Assembly (NCBI GenBank): GCA_949841355.1
Contig: CATKZP010000004.1
Location: 62,001-126,000, forward strand
DNA length: 64,000 nucleotides
Reading direction: 5' to 3'
Source: an uncultured Oscillospiraceae bacterium
GTDB taxonomy: Bacteria; Bacillota; Clostridia; Oscillospirales; Oscillospiraceae
The notes below the pieces were generated by a model. It had not been told where the DNA came from. It searched no databases and saw nothing but the letters and a program-made list of their open reading frames with translations. Made by a program: the position numbers and the translations under genes. Of this stretch, positions 26,246 through 34,018 are shown in pieces. The first letter of the stretch is position 1. Each line of letters starts with the position of its first letter.

Positions 26246-27487
26246 ATGTCCGTGGTCACCCGTCAATTCCAGATGGTCTACCTCCTGCTGGAAAAGGGCC
26301 GCATGACCGCAGGGGAGCTGGCCCGGCGGCTGGAGGTGTCCCAGCGCACGGTGCTGCGGGACGTGGACGCCCTGTCCGCCGCCGGGGTGCCCGTCTACAC
26401 CACCCAGGGGACGGGGGGCGGGGTGGCCCTGCTGCCCGGCTACGTGCTGGACCGGGCCGCCTTTTCCGACGAGGAGCAGCGCCAGCTGCTGCTGGCCCTG
26501 CAAAGCCTGCCGGGGCAGGAGGGGGAGCAGGCGCTGACCAAGCTGTCCGCCCTGTTCCGTCGGGGGCAGGAGGACTGGCTCCAGGTGAACCTGTCCCGCT
26601 GGGGGGCGGGGGAGCGGGACAGCGAGAAGTTCCAGCTTTTGAAGCGGGCGGTGCTGGAGCGGCAGACGCTGGCCTTCTCCTACGCCAGCTCCTACGGCTC
26701 CACCCGCCCGCGGCGGGCGCTCCCCGCCCGTCTGGTGTTCAAGGGCCAGGGGTGGTATTTGCAGGCGTTTGACCTGGACCGGGAGGACTACCGCACCTTC
26801 CGCCTGTCCCGCATCCTGTCCCCCCAGCTCACCGGGGAGGTGTTCCGCCGCCGCCTGGACCCGCCCGACATCGAGTTTTCCGGGGACATCCCGCCCCTGT
26901 TCCGGGTGGAGGCAAAGCTGCGCTTCGCCCCCCATCTGGCCTACCGGGTGTACGACGAATTCGACGGCAGCTGCGTCGCCCCCCAGCCCGACGGCTCGCT
27001 GCTGGTGGAGGCGGTGTTCCCCGAGGACCAGTGGCTGTACGGCTATCTGCTCAGCTTCGGGGCGGGGGTGGAGGTGCTCGCGCCCGACGCGCTGCGCCGC
27101 CGGCTGGCCGCCCTGGGCTGGAAAATTTATTGGGCCCACGCAGGGGAACATGACACACCCTGTCAGGGTTGCGGTGCTATGATGGGAGCATCCACAACAA
27201 AGGAGGTTCCCACCATGGAACAATACAAAGACATGAAATTCTGCCAGTCCTGCGGCATGCCCCTGGGCCCCGGCGCCCAGCTGGGCACCGAGGCGGACGG
27301 CTCTGCCAGCCCCGACTACTGCTCCTACTGCTACAAAGAGGGCAAGTTCGCCGGGGAGATGACTATGGATGAGATGATCGACTTCTGCGCCCCCATGATG
27401 GCCCAGGCCAACCCCGGCATGACCCAGGATCAGGCCAAAGCGCAGATGCACCAGTTCTTCCCCGTGCTGAAGCGGTGGAGAACGTGA
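26246..27487 (+). CDS. WYL-domain regulator fused in frame to a zinc-ribbon protein
   Basis: Residues 1-60 are a DeoR/HTH_11-type helix-turn-helix (MTAGELARRLEVSQRTVLRD) and about 130-300 a WYL ligand-sensing domain (YafY type). The WYL protein should end near residue 305, but no stop intervenes. The frame continues through a Cys-rich linker (CQGCGAMM) into a zinc-ribbon domain with FCQSCGMP and YCSYCY, normally a free-standing protein of about 90 residues. ATG 26246 follows GAGGAGGG. Total length is 413. Whether both products are made is treated under the nested entry at 27215. Confidence 0.85.
   Translation: MSVVTRQFQMVYLLLEKGRMTAGELARRLEVSQRTVLRDVDALSAAGVPVYTTQGTGGGVALLPGYVLDRAAFSDEEQRQLLLALQSLPGQEGEQALTKLSALFRRGQEDWLQVNLSRWGAGERDSEKFQLLKRAVLERQTLAFSYASSYGSTRPRRALPARLVFKGQGWYLQAFDLDREDYRTFRLSRILSPQLTGEVFRRRLDPPDIEFSGDIPPLFRVEAKLRFAPHLAYRVYDEFDGSCVAPQPDGSLLVEAVFPEDQWLYGYLLSFGAGVEVLAPDALRRRLAALGWKIYWAHAGEHDTPCQGCGAMMGASTTKEVPTMEQYKDMKFCQSCGMPLGPGAQLGTEADGSASPDYCSYCYKEGKFAGEMTMDEMIDFCAPMMAQANPGMTQDQAKAQMHQFFPVLKRWRT
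27151..27183 (+). promoter_or_regulatory. internal operator and -10 inside the WYL frame
   Basis: Inverted repeat TGACA-CACCC-TGTCA (27151-27165) is followed by TATGAT (27178-27183), which would serve the zinc-ribbon start at 27215. The -35 is weak. This is a plausible binding site for the WYL regulator itself. Confidence 0.45.
27215..27487 (+). CDS. zinc-ribbon protein, internal start
   Basis: This nested reading is 90 residues, in frame with the upstream WYL gene. AAAGGAGG lies 7 bases before ATG 27215, an unusually strong site for the middle of a gene. The product starts MEQYKDMKFCQSCGMPLG and has two CxxC pairs, then a helical tail (MTMDEMIDFCAPMMAQANPG). It matches the putative zinc-ribbon proteins often found beside YafY-like regulators. 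Whether a fusion, a free protein or both are made cannot be settled from sequence. Confidence 0.6.
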   Translation: MEQYKDMKFCQSCGMPLGPGAQLGTEADGSASPDYCSYCYKEGKFAGEMTMDEMIDFCAPMMAQANPGMTQDQAKAQMHQFFPVLKRWRT

Positions 27488-27501
27488 CCGGATCAAACCG
27501 G

Positions 27502-27533
27502 GGGCCGGGCAGCGCTGTCCGGCCCTTCATTCT
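27502..27533 (+). terminator. terminator after the zinc-ribbon gene
   Basis: GGGCCGGGCAGC directly followed by its near-exact complement GCTGTCCGGCCC, then TTCATTCT. Confidence 0.7.
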
Positions 27534-27553
27534 GCCCTCCCGCAAGGCGGGGC

Positions 27554-27582
27554 TTGATACCGCGCCCCTATTCTGATATGAT
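27554..27582 (+). promoter_or_regulatory. promoter of the sigma-54 activator gene
   Basis: TTGATA (27554-27559), 17 bases, TATGAT (27577-27582). Confidence 0.75.
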
Positions 27583-27620
27583 AAAGAGAATCATACCGTG
27601 CGGGTATAGGGGGCGGCGTC

Positions 27621-29021
27621 ATGGCGCAGGATAAGATCAACCGAATGTTCGGCAGTCCTAAGGAGGCCTACGACCGCCTGCGGGCCATTGTGGACAGCTC
27701 TTACGACGGCATCTACATCACCGACGGCCGGGCGGATACCCTGTGGGTCAACCCCGCCTATCTGTCCATCAGCGGCCTGCGGGAGGAGGACGTGGTGGGC
27801 CGCAGCATGTGGGACCTGGAGCGGGAGGGAGTGGTGAGCCAGTCGGGCACCCTCATCGCCCTGACCCAGCGCCGTCCGGTGACTCTTGAGCAGACCTTCC
27901 GCACCGGCAAGCGTGCCCTCATCACCAGCACGCCCAGCTTTGGCGATCACGGGGAGATCGACATGGTGGTCACCAACGTGCGGGACATGACCGACTTCTA
28001 CGACCTACAGGCCAAGTACCGGGAGGCCCAGGAGCGCTACCATACCGAGATCGAGCTGTCCCGCCGGCGGGTGCTGGACGGGGCGGAGCTCATCGCCGCC
28101 GACCCCACCACCCTGGCGGTGCTGCGCCAGGCGGAAAAGGTGGCCGCGCTGGACGCCACCGTGCTGCTCACCGGGGAGACCGGGGTGGGCAAGGAGCAGT
28201 TCGCCCGCTTCATCTTCAAAAACAGCCCCCGGCGGGAGGGGCGCTTCATCACCGTCAACTGCGGTGCCATTCCCCCCTCCCTCATTGAGAGCGAGCTGTT
28301 CGGCTATGAAAAGGGGGCTTTCACCGGGGCCGCCCGGGACAAGATGGGCCTCTTCGAGCTGGCCGACAAGGGCACCCTCTTCCTGGACGAGATCGGAGAT
28401 CTTCCCCTGGACATGCAGGTGAAGCTGCTGCGGGTGCTCCAGGAGCGGTGCATCAAGCGCGTGGGCGCCACCCGGGACATCCCGGTGGATGTGCGCTTCA
28501 TCGCCGCCACCAACCGGGATTTGGAGGAGATGGTCCGGGTCAAGACCTTCCGGGAGGACCTGTTTTACCGGCTCAACGTGGTCCCCCTCACCATCCCGCC
28601 CCTGCGGGAGCGCCGGGGGGACATCATCCCCCTGGCGGACGCCTTTCTGGAGGAGCTGAACAAAAAATACGGCTTCAAAAAGCAGTTTTCCACCTCCGCC
28701 TTCCAGGCCATGGAGGAATACGGCTGGCCCGGCAATGTCCGGGAGCTGAAAAACGTGGTGGAGCGCATGGTCATCCTCAGCCTGGACGACGTGATCCGGG
28801 CCGGCGAGCTGCCCTTCCGTCCCCAGTGGACCCCCGGCGCCCGCCCCCTGCGGGACGAGCCCATGGACCTGCGCCTGGAGACCGCCCGGTTTGAATACCA
28901 CTATATCGAGGCGGCCTACGAAAAATACGGCAGCGTGCGCGCCGCCGCCGCCAGCCTGGGGCTGGACCCGTCCACCTTCCTGCGCAAGCGCAAGCGCTGT
29001 CAGGAGCTGTTTCAAAAATGA
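27621..29021 (+). CDS. sigma-54-dependent transcriptional activator with PAS domain
   Basis: The 466-residue protein has an N-terminal PAS domain (about 20-125), a linker helix, an AAA+ domain (about 150-380) and a Fis-type HTH (about 425-462). Walker A is GETGVGKE, the sigma-54 contact loop is GAFTGA, and Walker B is GTLFLDEIGD, so it is competent to activate RNA polymerase-sigma54. The PAS domain probably senses a small molecule of the pathway encoded downstream. The next gene has a matching sigma-54 promoter, and rpoN lies at the end of the cluster. Confidence 0.95.
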   Translation: MAQDKINRMFGSPKEAYDRLRAIVDSSYDGIYITDGRADTLWVNPAYLSISGLREEDVVGRSMWDLEREGVVSQSGTLIALTQRRPVTLEQTFRTGKRALITSTPSFGDHGEIDMVVTNVRDMTDFYDLQAKYREAQERYHTEIELSRRRVLDGAELIAADPTTLAVLRQAEKVAALDATVLLTGETGVGKEQFARFIFKNSPRREGRFITVNCGAIPPSLIESELFGYEKGAFTGAARDKMGLFELADKGTLFLDEIGDLPLDMQVKLLRVLQERCIKRVGATRDIPVDVRFIAATNRDLEEMVRVKTFREDLFYRLNVVPLTIPPLRERRGDIIPLADAFLEELNKKYGFKKQFSTSAFQAMEEYGWPGNVRELKNVVERMVILSLDDVIRAGELPFRPQWTPGARPLRDEPMDLRLETARFEYHYIEAAYEKYGSVRAAAASLGLDPSTFLRKRKRCQELFQK

Positions 29022-29090
29022 CACGCGTATCAAAAACGAACCGACAAAAATCCCGCCCAGCCGCGGGATTGCCGGGGCTCCGTCCGCTAC

Positions 29091-29147
29091 CGTTGCAAAA
29101 ATGCAGCGGCGGCGTGCGGGGCCCCGCTGTGTTTTTCCCGGAAAAAC
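29091..29147 (+). promoter_or_regulatory. candidate upstream activator sites
   Basis: Two inverted repeats lie 50-105 bases before the -24 element: CGTTGCA-AAAA-TGCAGCG (29091-29108, one mismatch) and a perfect GTTTTTCC-C-GGAAAAAC (29131-29147). Position and symmetry fit enhancer sites for the Fis-type HTH of the preceding gene product. Confidence 0.55.
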
Positions 29148-29194
29148 CGGCCCATCCGTCTTTTTCCAATCTTTTTTCCGCCCCGGCGAAAAGT

Positions 29195-29210
29195 TGGCAC
29201 GAAATATGCA
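29195..29210 (+). promoter_or_regulatory. sigma-54 promoter
   Basis: TGGCACGAAATATGCA: -24 GG (29196-29197) and -12 GC (29208-29209) separated by exactly 10 bases, with TGGCACG identical to consensus and one change in the -12 box. Confidence 0.88.
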
Positions 29211-29311
29211 GTATAATAGATGGCAGAAGGAACAGTTGGCCAACTGCCGCACATCCCCCGCGCCCTTCCCCGCAAGAAAAAATTTTTAGAAAAGAAACGG
29301 AGGAATTTGTC

Positions 29312-30652
29312 TTGGAAATCATCGGTGTCATCGGCCTGCTTCTGGCCATCGCCTGCCTGATCTTCCTGAGCTACCGGGGCGTTAACGCGTTCATCGCCTC
29401 ACTCATCGCCTCGCTGGTGGTCATCGTCACCAACATGCTTCCCTTCTGGGAAACCTTTTCCGGCGGATACGCCACCGGCTTTAAAAACTTCGCCGGCAGC
29501 TACTTCATGCTGTTCGGCCTGGCCGCCGCTTACGGCGAGTTCTTGAAGGTCACCGGCTCCGCCGAGAGCGTGGCCAAGGTGCTCTTCAAAATCTTCGGCA
29601 CCAAGTGGGCCCCCCTGGGCGCGCTGCTCATCACCCTGCTCATGGCCATGGGTGGCGTGTCCGCCTTCGTCATCGTGTTCGCCGTCTACCCCGTGGCCGC
29701 CCCTCTGTTCCGCAAGGCCAACATCACCAAAAACCTGCTGCCCGGCATTGTGCTGTGCGCCTCCGTGACCCTGTGCCTGTGCCTGCCCGGCAACCCCACC
29801 TCCACCAACGCCCTGCTGGCCCGGCCTGAGTACGGCCTGGGGGTGGACGCCTTCTCCGCCCCCATCATGGGCATTGTCGCCTGCGTGGTGGGCACCGTCA
29901 TCGCCGGCGTCTACGTCACCTGGCAGGCCCGGCGGCAGACCGCCCTGGGCGTGGGCTACGTGGTGTCCGGCACCGACGCCCAGGAGGAGGAGAATGAGAA
30001 GGATCTGCCTCCCTTCTGGTCCTCCATCATCCCCCTGCTCATCGTGGTGGTGGTGATGATCCTGCTGAAAAACGTGATGAGCGCCACCGACAGCATCCTC
30101 ACCTCTCTGTGCGTGGCCATCCTGGCCTCCGTGGCCCTCAACCCCAAGGCGTTCTTCGGCGCGGAGAAGAAGCACAGCGTGCTCAAGACCTTCACCAACG
30201 GCATGTGGTCCTCCTGCACCTCCGCGCTGCTGCTCACCGGCGGCGTGATGGGCTTCGCCGGCGTGGTGCAGGCCGCCCCCGGCTTCCAGTACTTCGTGGA
30301 CTTTGCCATGGGCCTGTCCGACCTGTTCAACCCCTACGTGTCCGCCTCCGTGGCGGTGAACGTGGTGGCGGGCATCACCGGCACCGCTCTGGGCGGACTT
30401 CAGATCTTTGCCGACTCCATGCTGCCCTCCTACCTGGCCCAGGGCGTCAATCCCGAGGCGTTCCACCGCCTGATGACCATTGCCTGCTGCGGGCTGGACA
30501 CCCTGCCCCACTGCTCCACCTTCATTCTGATGTGCTCTGTGTGCGGCGTCACCGCCAAGGACTCCTACAAGCACGTATTCCCCCTCACCGTGATTATGCC
30601 CATCCTCCTCACCGCCCTTTGCATCATCATGACCATGATGGGCATTGTCTGA
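29312..30652 (+). CDS. GntP-family permease
   Basis: This 446-residue protein has about 12 membrane helices. It starts at TTG 29312 with GGAGG 8 bases before it; the upstream in-frame extension to 29018 crosses the sigma-54 promoter and is not coding. Motifs such as GGVSAFVIVFAVYPVA (about 112-127) and the C-terminal TIACCGLDTLPHC match GntP/citrate-transporter-like carriers of gluconate, hydroxybutyrate or related hydroxyacids. As first gene under the sigma-54 promoter it probably imports the substrate of the AbfD pathway. Confidence 0.88.
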   Translation: MEIIGVIGLLLAIACLIFLSYRGVNAFIASLIASLVVIVTNMLPFWETFSGGYATGFKNFAGSYFMLFGLAAAYGEFLKVTGSAESVAKVLFKIFGTKWAPLGALLITLLMAMGGVSAFVIVFAVYPVAAPLFRKANITKNLLPGIVLCASVTLCLCLPGNPTSTNALLARPEYGLGVDAFSAPIMGIVACVVGTVIAGVYVTWQARRQTALGVGYVVSGTDAQEEENEKDLPPFWSSIIPLLIVVVVMILLKNVMSATDSILTSLCVAILASVALNPKAFFGAEKKHSVLKTFTNGMWSSCTSALLLTGGVMGFAGVVQAAPGFQYFVDFAMGLSDLFNPYVSASVAVNVVAGITGTALGGLQIFADSMLPSYLAQGVNPEAFHRLMTIACCGLDTLPHCSTFILMCSVCGVTAKDSYKHVFPLTVIMPILLTALCIIMTMMGIV

Positions 30653-30678
30653 TTTAACCAAGGAAGGAGCGCGTTCCC

Positions 30679-31803
30679 ATGAGCCTGAAAAGTGTCAAGC
30701 AGGTCTTTGAGATCCCCCAGTTCACTTTCACCTGCGGGCGGACCCTCCCGGTGCGCCTGGGGTACGAAACCTACGGCGCGCTGAACGAGACGGGCGACAA
30801 CGCCATCCTGGTGGCCCACTACTTCTCCGCCAGCAGCCACTGCTGCGGCCGGTACCATGATACCGACCCCATGCCCGGCTTCTGGGACGGCCTCATCGGC
30901 CCGGGCAAGGCGGTGGACACCGACCGCTACTTTGTGGTGTGCGCCGACAACCTGTGTAACGTGGCCCCCAAGCACCCCGCCGTGGTCACCACCGGCCCCA
31001 TGACCACCGACCCCGCCACCGGCAGGCCCTACGCCCTGGACTTCCCGGTGCCCGAGGTGCTGGACGTGGTGAACACCCAGAAGCACCTGCTGGACCAGCT
31101 GGGGGTGAAGCACCTGAAAGCCGTCATGGGCCCCTCCTTCGGAGCCATGACCTCCTGGCAGTGGGCGGTGGCCTACCCCGAGATGATGGACGCCATCATC
31201 CCCGTCATCGGCACCCCCAAGCTGCCGGTATGGGGCGGCTTCAACCCCCTTCAGTTCGCCATCAAGGCCGCCAAAATCGACCCCAAATTCAACGGCGGCG
31301 ACTACTATGGCCAGCCCGAACAGCCCACCGACACCCTGCGCCTGTGCCTGGAGATGATGAACGTGGCCGCCTTCCAGGCGGGCTACTACGAGCGCACCTA
31401 CAAGCGGGACGTGGCCGCCGACGCCGCCTGCTACCAGAGCGTGCTGGGCCAGGCCACCTTTGAGGACAAGCTGGACGCGGCGGTGGAGCTCTCCGTGCCC
31501 GTGGTGGATTTGAACCACTGGCTGTATACCTGCCGGATGTGTTTGAACTTCGACGTGTCCCGCCCCTACGGCGGCGACCTGGACGCGGCGCTGGGCCGCA
31601 TCAAAGCCAAGGTGCTGGCCATCCCCTCCCGGCTGGACGTGCTCCATCCCTGGCAGTTTGTCCAGTGGGTCACCGACCGTATCGTCTGGCTGGGCGGCCA
31701 GGCGGAGTGCTATCCCATCGACAGCGATCTGGGCCACATGGCCGGCATTTTGGAGACCTTCCGCTTTGACAGCAAGGTGAAGGATTTCCTCTCCCGCCTG
31801 TGA
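30679..31803 (+). CDS. MetX-like alpha/beta-hydrolase
   Basis: The 374-residue protein belongs to the homoserine O-acetyltransferase-like branch of alpha/beta-hydrolases. The nucleophile elbow is GPSFGAMTSWQWA (Ser near 156); the likely acid is Asp in SRLDVLHP (near 321) and the base His in DLGHMAG (near 354). True MetX has a GGSMGG-type elbow, and no methionine genes are nearby, so acyl transfer or ester/thioester cleavage in the 4-hydroxybutyrate-type pathway is more likely. It lies 26 bases after the permease with AAGGAG upstream. Confidence 0.8.
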   Translation: MSLKSVKQVFEIPQFTFTCGRTLPVRLGYETYGALNETGDNAILVAHYFSASSHCCGRYHDTDPMPGFWDGLIGPGKAVDTDRYFVVCADNLCNVAPKHPAVVTTGPMTTDPATGRPYALDFPVPEVLDVVNTQKHLLDQLGVKHLKAVMGPSFGAMTSWQWAVAYPEMMDAIIPVIGTPKLPVWGGFNPLQFAIKAAKIDPKFNGGDYYGQPEQPTDTLRLCLEMMNVAAFQAGYYERTYKRDVAADAACYQSVLGQATFEDKLDAAVELSVPVVDLNHWLYTCRMCLNFDVSRPYGGDLDAALGRIKAKVLAIPSRLDVLHPWQFVQWVTDRIVWLGGQAECYPIDSDLGHMAGILETFRFDSKVKDFLSRL

Positions 31804-31865
31804 CCGGTCCCCGCCCATCCGTGAGCGCCCCCGGCCGCCTGCCGGGGAGTTGAGGAGGAATGATC

Positions 31866-33980
31866 ATGGACCTGACAAAAACGAATCTCAAATCCCGCGT
31901 CTCCGCCATCGTACTGGCGGTGTGCCTGCTGCTGATGGCGGTCACCTCCGCCGTGGGCCGCTCCATCCAGACCAGCGGCGGCTCCGTGCGCACCCAGGAG
32001 GTGGAGTTCACCACCGACGTGGGGGCCGTCAGCCACGCCAAGCTCTACATCCCGTCCACCGCCACGGCGGATGCCCCCGCCCCCGCCGTCATCCTGTGCC
32101 ACGGCTACACCGCCTCGCTGGACGCCATGGAGCCCAACGCCATCGAGCTGTCCCGCCGGGGCTATGTGGTGATGGCGCTGGATATGTACGGCCACGGCGC
32201 TTCCACCCTGCCCCCCGCGGGGTACAGCCAGGCGGAGATGGGCGGCATCACCGACTACGCCCCCGATCTGGGCTCCTACTCCGCCCTTCAGGAGCTGGCC
32301 AAGTATGACTTCATCGACCTGACCAAGGTGGGTATGCTGGGCCACTCCATGGGCACCGCCGCCATCCAGGAGGGCGCGTACCTGGCCTACGCCAAGTGGC
32401 AGAACGTCTATAACGCCGCCCTGGCCAAGGCCCTGGAGGACGGCGGGGACGAGACTGCCGCCGCCGGCGCCGCCTATCTGGCCGCCATGGGCTCCGGCAT
32501 TGTGCTGCCCGGCTCCATGGTGCTCACCGGCTACAATTACAATGTGCGCAACGTCAACGACCTGACCTATAACGGCGTCACCGCAGACAACGGCGTGTTC
32601 CCCCTCTTCGCCGCCCCGGTGAACATCTGCACCATTCAGGGCGATTACGACGAGTTCGCCGGCCTGCTGTGGGGCGTGGACGACTCCCGGGAATACACCA
32701 GCAGCTTCAAGTTCGCCTACGGCACTGGCGGGGCGTCCAACGTGCCCTCCGGCACCTACTTCCTGTACGGCGATCCCTCCGCCACCCCCCTCAGCCGGGA
32801 GGACGCGGTGACGGCCTCCGCCTCCGCCGCCCTGACCCTAACCCCCATCCGGGCCGCCTACGGCTTTGACGGCACCCACTCCGACACCTACTATGACCAG
32901 ACCGCCATCTCCTACGGCATCGACTTCTTCGACATCACCCTCCGGGGCGGGCAGGCGTCCATCGACCCCGCCGACCAGGTGTGGCACGGCCGGGCCGCCT
33001 GCGGCCTCATCGGGCTGATGAGCACGCTGGCCGCCTTTGTGGCCCTGGCCCTCACGCTGCTGGAGCTCCCCTTCTTCTCCACCATCGTCCGGCCCGAGCC
33101 CCAGTCCATGAGCACCGTCTCCGGCGGCAGCGGCGCGCTGAAATACGCCGTGCTCTATGTGATCTTCCTGCTGCCCGCGCCCCTGCTCTACTACTGGCTC
33201 ATCGGCTACCCCTACTACATGCAGCCCCAGTGGTTCAAGTTCCTCACCAAGTTCATGCCCAACGCCTTCTTCAACATGGCGCCCATGAACTCCCTGATGC
33301 TCTTCAACTGCGTGATGGGGGTCATCTTCCTGGCGCTGTACCTGCTGGTGTTCTTCCTCATCGCCAAGAAGAGCGGCTTCGGCCTGGAGAACACGGGGCT
33401 GAAGCTGCCGGTGGTCCAGGTGCTCAAGTCCCTGCTGCTGGCGGCGGTCTCCTTCGCCGGGGTGTACGCGGTGGTCTACGCCTGCTCCGCCCTGTCCGGC
33501 ACCCAGTTCTCTTTCTTCAAGTTCAACATCATGCCCATGGACGCCGTCCACTGGGTGGCCTTCTTCAAGTACCTGCCGGTGTGGCTGCTGTTCTTCCTGC
33601 TGGTGGGCGTCATCTACAACTCCCTGACCCGCATCAACAACGCCCCCGCCTGTGTCAATTACCTGCTGATCGCCCTGGTGTCCTGCGGCGGTCTGGCGGT
33701 GATGTTCGCCTATGACTACGGCAGGCTCTTCGCCACCGGCGTGCGGGGCATCCAGTACATCCCCGGCACCACCAGCGCCCAGTGGCTGTCCGCGGTGGGC
33801 ATGTCCTTCCCCACCGCCCTGGCGGGCATCATGCTCTTCTCCCTGCTGTTCATCCTGCCCATCACCGCAGTGATGAGCCGCGTATGCGCCAAAAAGACCG
33901 GCTCGGTCTGGCTGGGCGGGTTCCTCACCGCCTTTATCACCCTGGTCTTTACCATCTCCCACATGGTCGTGTCCATGTGA
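31866..33980 (+). CDS. alpha/beta-hydrolase fused to a polytopic membrane domain
   Basis: The 704-residue protein has an N-terminal signal anchor (about 12-32), an alpha/beta-hydrolase domain (about 40-370; VILCHGYTA oxyanion region, nucleophile GHSMGT near 158-163) and a C-terminal domain of about eight membrane helices (about 385-700). The hydrolase should face outside. I do not recognise the fusion as a characterised enzyme. Start 31866 is chosen because GAGGAGG lies 7 bases before it, while ATG 31860 is too close. It lies in the sigma-54 gene cluster, so release of a transported acid from an ester is possible. Confidence 0.75.
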   Translation: MDLTKTNLKSRVSAIVLAVCLLLMAVTSAVGRSIQTSGGSVRTQEVEFTTDVGAVSHAKLYIPSTATADAPAPAVILCHGYTASLDAMEPNAIELSRRGYVVMALDMYGHGASTLPPAGYSQAEMGGITDYAPDLGSYSALQELAKYDFIDLTKVGMLGHSMGTAAIQEGAYLAYAKWQNVYNAALAKALEDGGDETAAAGAAYLAAMGSGIVLPGSMVLTGYNYNVRNVNDLTYNGVTADNGVFPLFAAPVNICTIQGDYDEFAGLLWGVDDSREYTSSFKFAYGTGGASNVPSGTYFLYGDPSATPLSREDAVTASASAALTLTPIRAAYGFDGTHSDTYYDQTAISYGIDFFDITLRGGQASIDPADQVWHGRAACGLIGLMSTLAAFVALALTLLELPFFSTIVRPEPQSMSTVSGGSGALKYAVLYVIFLLPAPLLYYWLIGYPYYMQPQWFKFLTKFMPNAFFNMAPMNSLMLFNCVMGVIFLALYLLVFFLIAKKSGFGLENTGLKLPVVQVLKSLLLAAVSFAGVYAVVYACSALSGTQFSFFKFNIMPMDAVHWVAFFKYLPVWLLFFLLVGVIYNSLTRINNAPACVNYLLIALVSCGGLAVMFAYDYGRLFATGVRGIQYIPGTTSAQWLSAVGMSFPTALAGIMLFSLLFILPITAVMSRVCAKKTGSVWLGGFLTAFITLVFTISHMVVSM

Positions 33981-34018
33981 ACACAGCCTGCATATCACAA
34001 GAAAGGAAGTTTTGAACC

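Noticed and set aside
30679-31803. Genuine homoserine O-acetyltransferase (metX)
   Set aside because: The nucleophile elbow differs from the GGSMGG type and the neighbours are a permease and abfD, not methionine genes.
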